The notes under the pieces were generated by a model. It ran no database searches. It was not told where the DNA came from and saw nothing but the letters and a program-made list of their open reading frames with translations. Source: Vulcanisaeta moutnovskia 768-28 (GTDB taxonomy: Archaea; Thermoproteota; Thermoprotei; Thermoproteales; Thermocladiaceae). From it: a stretch of DNA of 64,000 nt. The stretch spans positions 1,426,001-1,490,000 of the forward strand of contig NC_015151.1 in assembly GCF_000190315.1 (NCBI RefSeq), written 5' to 3'. A program made the position numbers and the translations under genes. Positions within the stretch are counted from its first letter, which is position 1; every line of letters begins with the position of its first letter. Below are positions 1-8,162 of this stretch, in pieces.

Positions 1-1
1 A

Positions 2-364
2 TGGATTAAGTATGGTGAGGAAATAACTAACGTGAGTATTAACGGCTTTATTTACGGGTTAAGATCACCACTCGTGATAAGTGGCGCAAACAACACTGCA
101 GTACTTAATGCCGAGTACATGGAATTAAGCATTAGGGATTCCCTAGGCTTACCCGAACCCTTTACTCAAGTCATTATTAAGTGCGGTGATCAGGAATTAA
201 GAAGCGTAACAAATTCCTATGGAGTAACCCAGGAATTACTCATACCAATTAGTGTTATGTGTATTGCCGAGGCGCCGCAAATTGGGTATTACAGTATTGC
301 ATTAATACTCGCCGTAATACTCACCATGGTATTAACTGCTGTGCGATTAATGAGACACCATTAA
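2..364 (+). CDS. C-terminal part of a membrane-anchored protein (5' partial)
   Basis: The reading frame is open from the left edge of the window, so the visible 120 residues are the C-terminal end of a longer gene. The GTG at position 32 need not be the start. The visible part is a polar, probably extracytoplasmic stretch followed by one hydrophobic segment near the end (about ALILAVILTMVLTAV) and a short basic tail, which suggests a single C-terminal membrane anchor. The 3' end overlaps the convergent DUF996 gene by 4 bp. I recognise no family. Confidence 0.6.
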   Translation, partial: WIKYGEEITNVSINGFIYGLRSPLVISGANNTAVLNAEYMELSIRDSLGLPEPFTQVIIKCGDQELRSVTNSYGVTQELLIPISVMCIAEAPQIGYYSIALILAVILTMVLTAVRLMRHH

Positions 365-864
365 CCCCTTAACTTACTATAACCAAGTAGTGCATATATG
401 TCGGCCACTATGTATAGTATGAAGCCGACAATTATTATTGTTAATATTGCACCAAGCCAATACCACCTAGCTGCACTACCAAAGTCCCCAACACCACTGG
501 ACCTACTCAACTCATTATATGCATTCCTCATGAATAAACCACTTATTAATATAATTATGTAGAAAACCACAAAAACCACAATAAACATGCCAAGCCTGCT
601 CAATGCACTTGGACCTAGGTAAATTAATGATAGGTATGCCGTACCGGCAAATGCGAATGCTAGGATTATACCACCAATGATGGCCGTTACCAATGCATAA
701 AGGGCATTGCTCCAAATAGCATTATTCCCATAGGCCTTAGATAACTTATTAAGTGCTATGAGTACCAGTATATCGCCAATTATGCTCACGTAGGGTATGA
801 ACATGAGTATTGAACCAACAAATCCCAAGGTACCTGCGGATTTAATATCCTCCTGGGTACCCAT
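361..864 (-). CDS. DUF996 family membrane protein
   Basis: A 167-residue protein with four to five hydrophobic segments. The N-terminal pattern (KSAGTLGFVGSIL, then a glycine-containing membrane helix and LIALNKLSKAYG) is characteristic of the archaeal DUF996 family, whose function is unknown. It probably sits in the cytoplasmic membrane. The gene is convergent with the preceding one (4-bp overlap). The ATG at 864 follows an AT-rich stretch containing likely promoter elements. The family call rests on pattern memory; the membrane topology is directly visible. Confidence 0.75.
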   Translation of the reverse strand: MGTQEDIKSAGTLGFVGSILMFIPYVSIIGDILVLIALNKLSKAYGNNAIWSNALYALVTAIIGGIILAFAFAGTAYLSLIYLGPSALSRLGMFIVVFVVFYIIILISGLFMRNAYNELSRSSGVGDFGSAARWYWLGAILTIIIVGFILYIVADIYALLGYSKLRG

Positions 865-951
865 ACATTATGTTATTTAGTATTATATTTAATAAATGTT
901 TCATTAAATATACAAAATAACCAATAAATGCCAGTGCATTAATGGAATTAA

Positions 952-1554
952 TCAAGCCCTCCACCATTCGAAGGCCACGTAGTGCATCTTACCATCAACC
1001 TCGCTCTGCGTTGCCAGGACAAACCTCTTATTAACACTGTGACTAAGCCTTGCGGCTCTCGTTATATCGAGGGCACTGACAGCCCTCCTCGGCTCAATGA
1101 AGTGCAACAGGACTGGCGCGTGGTCAATCCCTGGTCCTCTTTCGTAAACAGCGAATAATGAACCAAACTTAAGCCCGCTCTTTACGACGAAGCCCCCATC
1201 CCTTAACTCTCTATAAATAGTGTATACCTGGTCGAAGTTAGTCACGGTATTATGACCAACCTTAACCAAGTCATCCCTCGTGAGTTTATTACCATTACAA
1301 TCAAAAACCTCCAGGAATCCCTTATCCACTAGATACAGGGCCTCAATAATTGATAGTTGCAGTGGTGAATTAACGTTATTAACCTCACTGAGCTTAACCT
1401 TATCCTCATTAACGAACTTCCCATAAAAACCCATTGAGTAAAGCTTCCTAGCATCATTAATGTCCGTAACAACCACAGCACTACCTATTAAATAACCCTT
1501 GAACACATCATGACTATATAGGGGACTATTAAAAACCAAACCCCATCTATCCAT
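952..1554 (-). CDS. endA: tRNA-splicing endonuclease, catalytic subunit
   Basis: A 200-residue archaeal tRNA intron endonuclease. It cuts precursor RNAs at bulge-helix-bulge motifs, releasing tRNA introns and probably maturing pre-rRNA. The C-terminal catalytic half is intact. The block FAVYERGPGIDHAP supplies the candidate Tyr137 and His145, and SVNKRFVLA supplies Lys176, so this is the catalytic rather than the structural subunit. The N-terminal half (about 1-90) is the usual diverged domain. Crenarchaeal enzymes usually pair with a second paralogous subunit, which I do not see here. The gene is on the same strand as the next two small genes. The rRNA stems at the other end of this window carry bulge-helix-bulge-like motifs, which are its natural type of substrate. 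Confidence 0.88.
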   Translation of the reverse strand: MDRWGLVFNSPLYSHDVFKGYLIGSAVVVTDINDARKLYSMGFYGKFVNEDKVKLSEVNNVNSPLQLSIIEALYLVDKGFLEVFDCNGNKLTRDDLVKVGHNTVTNFDQVYTIYRELRDGGFVVKSGLKFGSLFAVYERGPGIDHAPVLLHFIEPRRAVSALDITRAARLSHSVNKRFVLATQSEVDGKMHYVAFEWWRA

Positions 1555-1572
1555 AAGTAATCCATTAATTAC

Positions 1573-1941
1573 TCATTCCCTTGGAGCCCTAACTGTGGCT
1601 ATGCTCATATCAGCAACGCCCAACCTCCTCATCTCCTCCTCATTGCACCAAACCTCATTCCTCGGCACATCCTCACTGGGTACTACCGCGAACACGTACT
1701 TCCTCTCCCTAGAGCCACCACCAACAAGCACCACCTCCACTCTATCCGTTATCTCGAGTTCCCTCATCACATCAGGGTTCATCTTAGCCTTACCCTCATC
1801 CACATCATTCCTACGCCTAATCCTCAACCTCCTCTCACGCCTCTCCCTCTTCTCCTCAGGCTTAATGCCACTTGGCGTTAGGAAACCTGGTATTAACAAC
1901 TTCCGCGCTGGTTTACCCTCGCTTGGCTTGCTCTCGCTCAT
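1573..1941 (-). CDS. Small basic conserved protein (WCNE motif), unknown function
   Basis: A 122-residue protein with a lysine/arginine-rich N-terminal part (about 1-45, including EEKRERRERRLRIRRR) and a compact domain (about 46-120). The domain has the pattern NPDVMRELEITDRVEV, PSEDVP and EVWCNEEE. The NPxVMxEL-I-D-VEV segment resembles the start of a double-psi beta-barrel such as the Cdc48 N-domain, but that is inference. The same domain, about 40% identical by eye, is inserted in the Cmr1 protein encoded at 38099-39607. The gene lies 18 bp downstream-side of endA on the same strand and probably shares its transcript. It looks like a housekeeping protein, possibly nucleic-acid binding because of its basic tail. 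I know no named function. Confidence 0.72.
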   Translation of the reverse strand: MSESKPSEGKPARKLLIPGFLTPSGIKPEEKRERRERRLRIRRRNDVDEGKAKMNPDVMRELEITDRVEVVLVGGGSRERKYVFAVVPSEDVPRNEVWCNEEEMRRLGVADMSIATVRAPRE

Positions 1942-1964
1942 TAATTAACCATGACTGGGCACCT

Positions 1965-2273
1965 TTATTTATGTTTAACTTCATTAATTATACCCAACTC
2001 CCTGGCACAATCAATACAATACCTACTAAGGCCAACCCTAACACTATCCCTCCTACAAACCAACCTACCGCACCTGGCGCAATGCCCAACGGCGAGCCTC
2101 TCACGGCATACCTGGCACAGGGTTGCTGAGCAGGCCTTACATGCGTTAATTGAGTGATCAAAGTCGTCACTACACACATACCTACCGCAAATACGGCACC
2201 TAGTCACTGCAGGCTTCTCCTCGCAAATATCGCAAAGTCTAATCAACTTAATACATGGGTTGGCTTTTACCAT
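1965..2273 (-). CDS. Small multi-Cys zinc-binding protein
   Basis: A 102-residue protein built almost entirely from paired cysteine knuckles: CDICEEKPAVTRCRICGRYVC, CKAC, CQVC, CARCGRLVC and YCIDCA, plus aspartates and histidines. The arrangement looks like two tandem B-box or cross-brace-like zinc modules, the second (about residues 50-95) repeating the logic of the first (about 12-45). Such small archaeal zinc proteins are usually protein- or nucleic-acid-binding adaptors; the role of this one is unknown. It lies just downstream of the HTH-CBS gene on the same strand (11-bp gap), so co-transcription is likely. Confidence 0.72.
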   Translation of the reverse strand: MVKANPCIKLIRLCDICEEKPAVTRCRICGRYVCSDDFDHSINACKACSATLCQVCRERLAVGHCARCGRLVCRRDSVRVGLSRYCIDCARELGIINEVKHK

Positions 2274-2284
2274 GTTTAAATATA

Positions 2285-3184
2285 TTAATCAAGCGACGCC
2301 AGGTACTGTAGGATGTCGGTCCTAGTTATTATTCCAACGGGCTTACCGCCACTAACCACTATTAACCTACCAATCTTGTTAACGGTCATGAGTCTCATCG
2401 CATCATATAAATCAGCCTCCTTATCAATGGTGGGTACATCCCTCCTCGCGTAATCCCCAACCTTAGCGTTTAGGTTACCCTCATAGTAAGCCCTGGCTAT
2501 TTCGCTCGTGGTTATTAAACCAACTATCCTACCCTCATCATCAATAATGGGCAAAGCCCTAATCTTCTTCTCAGCAAAGACCTTGGCTGCATCCTTAAGT
2601 AGTGAGTCATGTTTTATGGTTATCACGTTCTTACTCATCAATGCATCAACCTTAACCTTGGGTATCGCTATCAACTTGTTAATGGCCACCACCAATTCCC
2701 TCAATCCCTCATTCTTCTCCGTAATCACGCCCTCAATTATGACCCTACTATTCGCCGTAGGCCCAATCCTAACATTATCACCAATCCTAATATTCTTCAT
2801 ATCCCCAATAACCCTCACAAGCGCCCTATTACTGAATGGGTTGATGACGTCAAGAAGCTCGATACCAGTCACATAGAGGTTGGTGGACAACTTATTAATT
2901 GTTATTGGGGCTATGTCCAGGGCAAAGACCGTGTTGGTGGGCATCTTAACATACTCAAGGGCCTTTTGAGTTGGTACATAACCACCGTAGGGCCCAGTCT
3001 TAGACTCTATGTAGCCCATGGCTCTCAGTGCAACCATCGAGTTCCTGACAGTCCCCTCATTAATACTGAGCTTCTCGGCAATGTCCCTAGACTTAACGGG
3101 TCTCTTAGACATCATGTAGAGCTCAACAAGCGCATTAAGTATTGATGCGTAGGTTGATGGTAACTTCTCAATCATCATATGCAT
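2285..3184 (-). CDS. HTH domain plus two CBS domains, putative transcriptional regulator
   Basis: A 299-residue protein. Residues 1-75 form a winged helix-turn-helix (RDIAEKLSINEGTVRNSMVALRAMGYIES). A middle domain of unknown type covers about 80-180. Two CBS motifs follow (about 185-298: KVDALMSKNVITIKHDS, IVGLITTSEIA, VPTIDKEADLYDAMRLM, VGIITRTDILQYL). CBS pairs bind adenine nucleotides, so this is probably a cytoplasmic energy- or nucleotide-responsive transcription factor, a common archaeal architecture. An AT-rich stretch directly upstream (3185-3240) could hold its promoter. The target genes cannot be told from the sequence. Confidence 0.8.
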   Translation of the reverse strand: MHMMIEKLPSTYASILNALVELYMMSKRPVKSRDIAEKLSINEGTVRNSMVALRAMGYIESKTGPYGGYVPTQKALEYVKMPTNTVFALDIAPITINKLSTNLYVTGIELLDVINPFSNRALVRVIGDMKNIRIGDNVRIGPTANSRVIIEGVITEKNEGLRELVVAINKLIAIPKVKVDALMSKNVITIKHDSLLKDAAKVFAEKKIRALPIIDDEGRIVGLITTSEIARAYYEGNLNAKVGDYARRDVPTIDKEADLYDAMRLMTVNKIGRLIVVSGGKPVGIITRTDILQYLASLD

Positions 3185-3278
3185 TACCTACATTATTCCA
3201 TAATTATTTAATATTTATAATTCTTATTCACCGTAAAATTCACAGACCAACTCATCCATTATTAATAATTATCCTTAA

Positions 3279-4427
3279 TTATCTATAATTCGATAATGCA
3301 CGAAAAACCCTAACCTTCCTACTACCGTAAATCTCATAATCAAAGGAAACCAAACCCCTTTTAACAAGTGAGTTCAGCGCCTTATAAACCCCCTGAACTG
3401 TGGCCACATCTCTCAACCTCTCCCAGACCTGGTAAGCCGTTAATGGCCCAGAACCCTCCAAAACCCTCAATACGGCCTCCTGAAGCCTAGTTAAACTACC
3501 CAACTCCCTACTAACCCTATATTCCTTCAATCCAGTACCCGTAATAACGACAACATAGTCCCTGCCCAGGGAGGCGGCGGCCACATACGCCATAGCCGAC
3601 ACAGGCTTAACATACAGACCACTCCTCGCCAACTCAACCATAGACCTTATAGTCTCCTCATCACCAACATCAACTAACTTAGCCCCTGCATTCCTAACTA
3701 GCCAATAACCAATATCAGTGACCTGACCAAACCTATGCTTAACGAGTATGAAACTTGGTAAATCACCAATGAAACCCCACTCAAGTAATTCCCTAAAACC
3801 CTCATAAACCGCAAGAGCCAGGTAACCCCTCTCCATGGGTAAGACGACACCCCCAACCTCACCAACCTGCTCATACAACTCATAGGCAATTGTCTTAATA
3901 CCCTCAAGGAACAAGGGCTCACCGTAATGCACATCTAGGTCCTGACCACCCTCCCTAAACTCAATGATTACACTCCTCATTGTTGACAATCTGAGTAACT
4001 CTGGGTAGGCGCCAGGTACATTGGGATTTACGTAGACCCTAGTCCTAATTCCCGCGGTATTCGCATAGGTGGCAAGCGATAGCGTGAAATCCTCCTCAAA
4101 GGAAACCCTAACCTCATCACTTGTTACATTACTAATGAATACTGATGAGCCCCTATCCATGAATGAACCTGTTGGGTTCCTTGACTCATCCTTAATCAAC
4201 ACACCATTAATCCTCCTAATCCTCGTAAAACCCTCACCAAGCGTAACAACCCTACTGCCATAATTCAACGCCGACGCATACCTAAGGATACTCGGCTTTC
4301 CCCTATCAATCTTAAGGAAACTCCTCGGCTCCATCACCAATGGAAAACCACACCTGGGACAAAGTGGATTGTTGCTAGGTCCTATGTAACCACACCTAAG
4401 GCATCGAAACCTCGCACCACTCAACAT
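3279..4427 (-). CDS. Threonine-synthase-like pseudoenzyme with C-terminal winged helix
   Basis: A 382-residue protein. An N-terminal zinc ribbon (CLRC and CPRC, residues 9-26) is followed by a fold-type II PLP-enzyme domain resembling threonine synthase (LGEG at about 63, then KDESRNPTGSFMDRG). In active enzymes the last motif reads GSFKDRG and its lysine binds PLP; here residue 90 is Met (codon ATG, one base from AAG). The usual serine/asparagine phosphate-binding motif downstream is also not recognisable. Residues about 310-382 form a winged helix (LTAYQVWERLRD, VQGVYKALNSLVKRGLV). I infer a catalytically dead amino-acid or PLP-pathway sensor that binds DNA, rather than an enzyme. Alternatives are a degenerating gene or a lysine-independent activity; the intact 382-codon frame argues against decay. 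Confidence 0.75.
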   Translation of the reverse strand: MLSGARFRCLRCGYIGPSNNPLCPRCGFPLVMEPRSFLKIDRGKPSILRYASALNYGSRVVTLGEGFTRIRRINGVLIKDESRNPTGSFMDRGSSVFISNVTSDEVRVSFEEDFTLSLATYANTAGIRTRVYVNPNVPGAYPELLRLSTMRSVIIEFREGGQDLDVHYGEPLFLEGIKTIAYELYEQVGEVGGVVLPMERGYLALAVYEGFRELLEWGFIGDLPSFILVKHRFGQVTDIGYWLVRNAGAKLVDVGDEETIRSMVELARSGLYVKPVSAMAYVAAASLGRDYVVVITGTGLKEYRVSRELGSLTRLQEAVLRVLEGSGPLTAYQVWERLRDVATVQGVYKALNSLVKRGLVSFDYEIYGSRKVRVFRALSNYR

Positions 4428-4469
4428 TCATATTAAGGTAAATACCCGGCCTTTATATGGTATTACAAC

Positions 4470-4970
4470 CGAAAGCCTCGCCCTTTAGGGCTATGCGTAG
4501 TCTTCAAAGACTATCATGCATACACTCTTCTCTCTAGTTTCTTCATATTCACATTGTACTCATAATGCAGTGTAGTGTTGGGATTAGTTTGGTGAACTTG
4601 CTTAATGGTTTTAATCAAAGCGTTAATTACCCCATCAACCCGCACTAAGCGGGTTTGGGCGGATTAATGCCTAAAATGGGCTGATAGCTCGACATACCAC
4701 CGCAATACCCACTGGGATGTTCAGTCCGTTAGGATGGTTAGGCTTAATACTATGCTAAGGCCTAGGATAATGAGCCACCACGTAACAACCAACGGTGTTA
4801 AACCACTAAACCTCACCAGAGGACCAACACACCAGACCTCCAGGGTAAGAATTCCATCCCTTTAAGAGCGAGGGAGGGGTCATCTCATTGAGGTAATGGG
4901 TTTAATTTCATCATTAAACCGAAAGTTTTGCCCTGGTCTGCTCAAGTCCTGTCAGCATCATATTAAATAC
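4470..4970. mobile_element. Possible decayed IS200/IS605-type remnant
   Basis: This gene-free stretch holds pieces resembling IS605/TnpB element ends and their guide-RNA region. They are GAAAGCCTCGCCCTTTAGGGC near 4470, a TAGTCTT/AAGACTA hairpin near 4498, a CCCGC/GCGGG hairpin near 4637, and AGAATTCCATCCCTTTAAG then GAGGGAGGGGTCAT near 4850-4880. No transposase frame survives, although a short frame around 4735-4865 might be a TnpB tail. I see no clean terminal repeats or target duplication. The call is tentative; the stretch could instead be unrelated noncoding DNA with an RNA gene. Confidence 0.3.
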
Positions 4971-4999
4971 CCTCTAAATCGAAGAGGTGGTGCTTAGTC

Positions 5000-6922
5000 A
5001 TGGCTAATGAGGTTGGCTTCATTGTGAATGTGGAAAGCCCATTGGTGTATATAGTGTCCATAAAGAGGAATAGTGGTGTTAATCGTTATGACTATGTATA
5101 CATACCCATGAGGGATTACGTCAATGATAAGGAAGTTAGCGTTAACGTACTTGGGCAAATACTATGGATAAGGCGCGAACCCTATAGGATTGGTGTTGAT
5201 GGTTATGTTGCCGACGTCCTTGAGGACATGCCCAGGGACAGCATTGTTGAGGTCGTTCAAGCCAGGGTTATGGTGCTCGGCTATAAGTATGGAGACAAGA
5301 TATACATGCCCAGGACAACCCCAGCCGTGGGTACACCCGTGTACCTAGCCGACACAAGCATGGTTAGTGAATTCGTGAAGGTTGACCCAAAAAGAGCCCT
5401 ATGCATTGGTAGGCTATCCCTCAGGTCCGACGTACCCTACTGCATAGACATGAACGGCCTTAGGAGACACCTAGCCATAATAGCGTCCACAGGCTCTGGA
5501 AAGACATGGTCCTCAGTAATACTAATTGAGGAATTGCTTAGGAAGGGTGCGACAATACTCGTTATTGACCCACACGGTGAGTACGTACACATAAAGAATA
5601 GCATATCGAAACTAGGTCCCCAATTCCTTGATAAGGTAGTAATAATCACGGCATCCGAGGGCAACATAGGCGACTTGAGATATAAGATAAATGCAATGAG
5701 GGTGCGGCCTGACGTACTGGCTGACGTGGCTGGTGTACCGAGAGGCGCATCGAAGATTAGGTACGTAATCTACTTAGTTCACTCATTAACAAGGATTATT
5801 GTTAAGTACAGTGGTATTAAGCGTTTGGGTACTCTTGATACTATGATTAAGATTATCAATGATGTGCTTGATCATGGAACCAACGTAAACATTGAACGAG
5901 TAATAAGGCATTTGAACGTATCACTTAATGATGAGGGTAGGAGAAAGGCTGAGAAGATATTGAATGAACTAAAGGACTTAATAGATAGTAAGACCAAGAA
6001 GTCACTCCTGGTAAGCGCGAGAGTCTATCTAAGGAGGCTGAGGAGGATTGGCCTATACACCCATTGGTCATTACCATTGGGTGAAGTCCTTAGGCCTGGG
6101 TCAGTAACCATAATGAACCTAGCTGGCTTGAGTGATGAGGTTCAGGACCACGTGGTCTACCACATACTGAGTAGGGTGTTTAGGGCTAGGGTAAACCAAG
6201 TAAGAAACCTACCTGGACCTAAGTATCCATTTCCCTTGGTGATTATTCTTGAGGAGGCACATAGGTTTGCCCAGCCCAGGTCCATTGGGTCAACGCTTAG
6301 TTTGGGCATTATTTCCAGGATTGCTGGTGAAGGGCGTAAGTTCGGTGTCTACCTGGTCGTCATAACCCAGAGGCCATCGAAGGTTGATCCGGACGTACTC
6401 AGTCAATGCAATAGTCAAATAATACTAAGGCTTGTTAATCAGAGGGACATAATGGCGGTGCTCAGCGCCAGTGAGGTTCTTAACGAGGAGCTTGGGCGTT
6501 TAATACCAATGCTTGATGTTGGTGAGGGTATCGTTGTTGGCCCAGTAACACCACTACCACTCGTGATTAGGCTTAGGGATAGGATACTTGATTATGGAGG
6601 CTCGGACATAGACCTAAGCGAGGCGTGGACCATTCAAAGTGATTTAAACATTGAGGAATTGAGGAGAGAGGTCGAGAAGGCCCTAAGCACCAAGGTCAGT
6701 GCAAGGAACGTGCTTGAGGCTGTTCCATTAATTAATGAGGTTAGTGACGTAGACATGGATACTGGCGTCCTCAGCGGTAGAGTCAGTGATGCCCATGTTG
6801 AGGTTAGGCTTAACGAAAACTCCTGGAGTTGTGAGGTATGCGGTGCATCATACGAACCATGTCCACACGTAATAGCACTAACAGCAAAAGCAATTAAGGA
6901 TGGATTGCTGAGGGTTGATTAG
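5000..6922 (+). CDS. herA: HerA DNA-translocating helicase with C-terminal SWIM-like zinc motif
   Basis: A 640-residue hexameric bipolar DNA translocase that works with Mre11-Rad50 and NurA in end resection during recombinational repair. Residues 1-130 are the HAS-barrel, Walker A is ASTGSGKT at about 162-169, and Walker B is IILEEAHRFA at about 410-420, followed by a sensor/arginine region (VITQRPSKVDPDVLSQ). The C-terminal ~100 residues exceed the roughly 500-residue size of Sulfolobus HerA. They end in a CEVC then CPH pattern (residues 611-623) resembling a SWIM zinc finger. A purine-rich GAGGTGG precedes the ATG, and a TATA-like CATATTAAATA lies near 4960. First gene of a herA-mre11-rad50 operon. 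Confidence 0.92.
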   Translation: MANEVGFIVNVESPLVYIVSIKRNSGVNRYDYVYIPMRDYVNDKEVSVNVLGQILWIRREPYRIGVDGYVADVLEDMPRDSIVEVVQARVMVLGYKYGDKIYMPRTTPAVGTPVYLADTSMVSEFVKVDPKRALCIGRLSLRSDVPYCIDMNGLRRHLAIIASTGSGKTWSSVILIEELLRKGATILVIDPHGEYVHIKNSISKLGPQFLDKVVIITASEGNIGDLRYKINAMRVRPDVLADVAGVPRGASKIRYVIYLVHSLTRIIVKYSGIKRLGTLDTMIKIINDVLDHGTNVNIERVIRHLNVSLNDEGRRKAEKILNELKDLIDSKTKKSLLVSARVYLRRLRRIGLYTHWSLPLGEVLRPGSVTIMNLAGLSDEVQDHVVYHILSRVFRARVNQVRNLPGPKYPFPLVIILEEAHRFAQPRSIGSTLSLGIISRIAGEGRKFGVYLVVITQRPSKVDPDVLSQCNSQIILRLVNQRDIMAVLSASEVLNEELGRLIPMLDVGEGIVVGPVTPLPLVIRLRDRILDYGGSDIDLSEAWTIQSDLNIEELRREVEKALSTKVSARNVLEAVPLINEVSDVDMDTGVLSGRVSDAHVEVRLNENSWSCEVCGASYEPCPHVIALTAKAIKDGLLRVD

Positions 6923-6923
6923 A

Positions 6924-8162
6924 ATGCTAATTGCGCAATTAGCCGATATACACCTCGGTCATCGTCAGTACGGGCTAGAGGAGAGACTCGAGGATTATAA
7001 CAGGGCATTCCTGAACGCAGTTGATAGGCTCACCCAGCTTAGGGAGGAGAGGGGGTTGGATACCGTGATTATTAGTGGTGACTTCTTCGATACGCAGAGA
7101 CCATCACCAAGTATTTACATAACGGCGATTAGGGGATTAACAAGGCTTAGGGAGGTGGGTATTAAGGTCATAGCCATTAGGGGCAATCATGACTCATCAG
7201 TCATAAACTCCATTGAGAACCCACTTGCCGTGCTTCACCAGATGGGTCTAATCCAATACCTGGACAATGACTACGTAGATCTTGGCGGTGTTAGGGTGAT
7301 TGGTGTCGGCACGGTATACACTGACATGCAGAGTAAGTTAGTTAACTCACTAAATGCCCTGAGGAGTAATGGCATTAACATAGCCGTTATTCACCAATAC
7401 ATCGAGGGTGCACCGTACATATACCCAATGCCCAATGTCGATGTATTCATGATTAATGAAAAGCCACTGGCTCAGTTGGGCATTGACTACTTCGCTGTGG
7501 GGCATATACATGAGCATGGACTTAGGCATCCGAGGATTAACGCTGTTTACCCAGGCTCGTTGGAGGTTTGGGATGCCAGGGAGTTCGAGGTTTATGAGTA
7601 CGCTGATGGCAGGCTTAGGAAGGCCAAGGACATAGATCCAAAGGGCTTCCTATTGCTTGATGTTGGTGGTAATGGTGTGAAGGTCAGTAGCGTTAGGTTA
7701 GGTGTATCAAGGAGGCTCGTGAGGGTTAGGCTTAGGTATGATGAGGCCAAGCCCAGTGTCGTTAGGGGTGATGTATCCTACATAGCCAGTAACATAGATC
7801 AGAGGGGTTCTTTGGTGATCCTGGAGATTGAGGGTAAAGTAGCCAGTGGGTACTCCACGAGGGATTTCAATGCTATTGAACTTAGGAAACTCTTCACGAA
7901 GGCTTGGGTCGACATTAGGCTAAGTCTAGAGAGGCAGGTCAGTGAGAGACCCGTTAAGGTATTTGGTGGTATTAACGAAATCATTAGGCAAGCCCTAAGG
8001 TCAAGGTTGGGTAATGAGGAGTTGGTGAATACATTAATGGACATTATTGAGAGAGTTAGGGTGGATGATGAGGATGGCGCTCTTAAAACGCTTGAGGGCG
8101 TGGTCGGCGTACCGCTTAGGGGCGGTAAGTCAATAACTGACTGGCTGGGTGCTTCGAAGTGA
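6924..8162 (+). CDS. mre11: Mre11 DNA double-strand break repair nuclease
   Basis: A 412-residue calcineurin-type phosphoesterase, the manganese-dependent nuclease of the Mre11-Rad50 complex. All metal-binding motifs are visible: DIHLGH near residue 8, GDFFD, GNHD and GHIHEHG. A C-terminal Rad50-binding region follows. I chose the ATG at 6924, two bases after the herA stop, over the TTG at 6915 inside herA, because the protein then begins directly with the MLIAQLADIH strand. Its TGA overlaps the GTG start of rad50 (GTGA), so the three genes are translationally coupled. Confidence 0.92.
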   Translation: MLIAQLADIHLGHRQYGLEERLEDYNRAFLNAVDRLTQLREERGLDTVIISGDFFDTQRPSPSIYITAIRGLTRLREVGIKVIAIRGNHDSSVINSIENPLAVLHQMGLIQYLDNDYVDLGGVRVIGVGTVYTDMQSKLVNSLNALRSNGINIAVIHQYIEGAPYIYPMPNVDVFMINEKPLAQLGIDYFAVGHIHEHGLRHPRINAVYPGSLEVWDAREFEVYEYADGRLRKAKDIDPKGFLLLDVGGNGVKVSSVRLGVSRRLVRVRLRYDEAKPSVVRGDVSYIASNIDQRGSLVILEIEGKVASGYSTRDFNAIELRKLFTKAWVDIRLSLERQVSERPVKVFGGINEIIRQALRSRLGNEELVNTLMDIIERVRVDDEDGALKTLEGVVGVPLRGGKSITDWLGASK

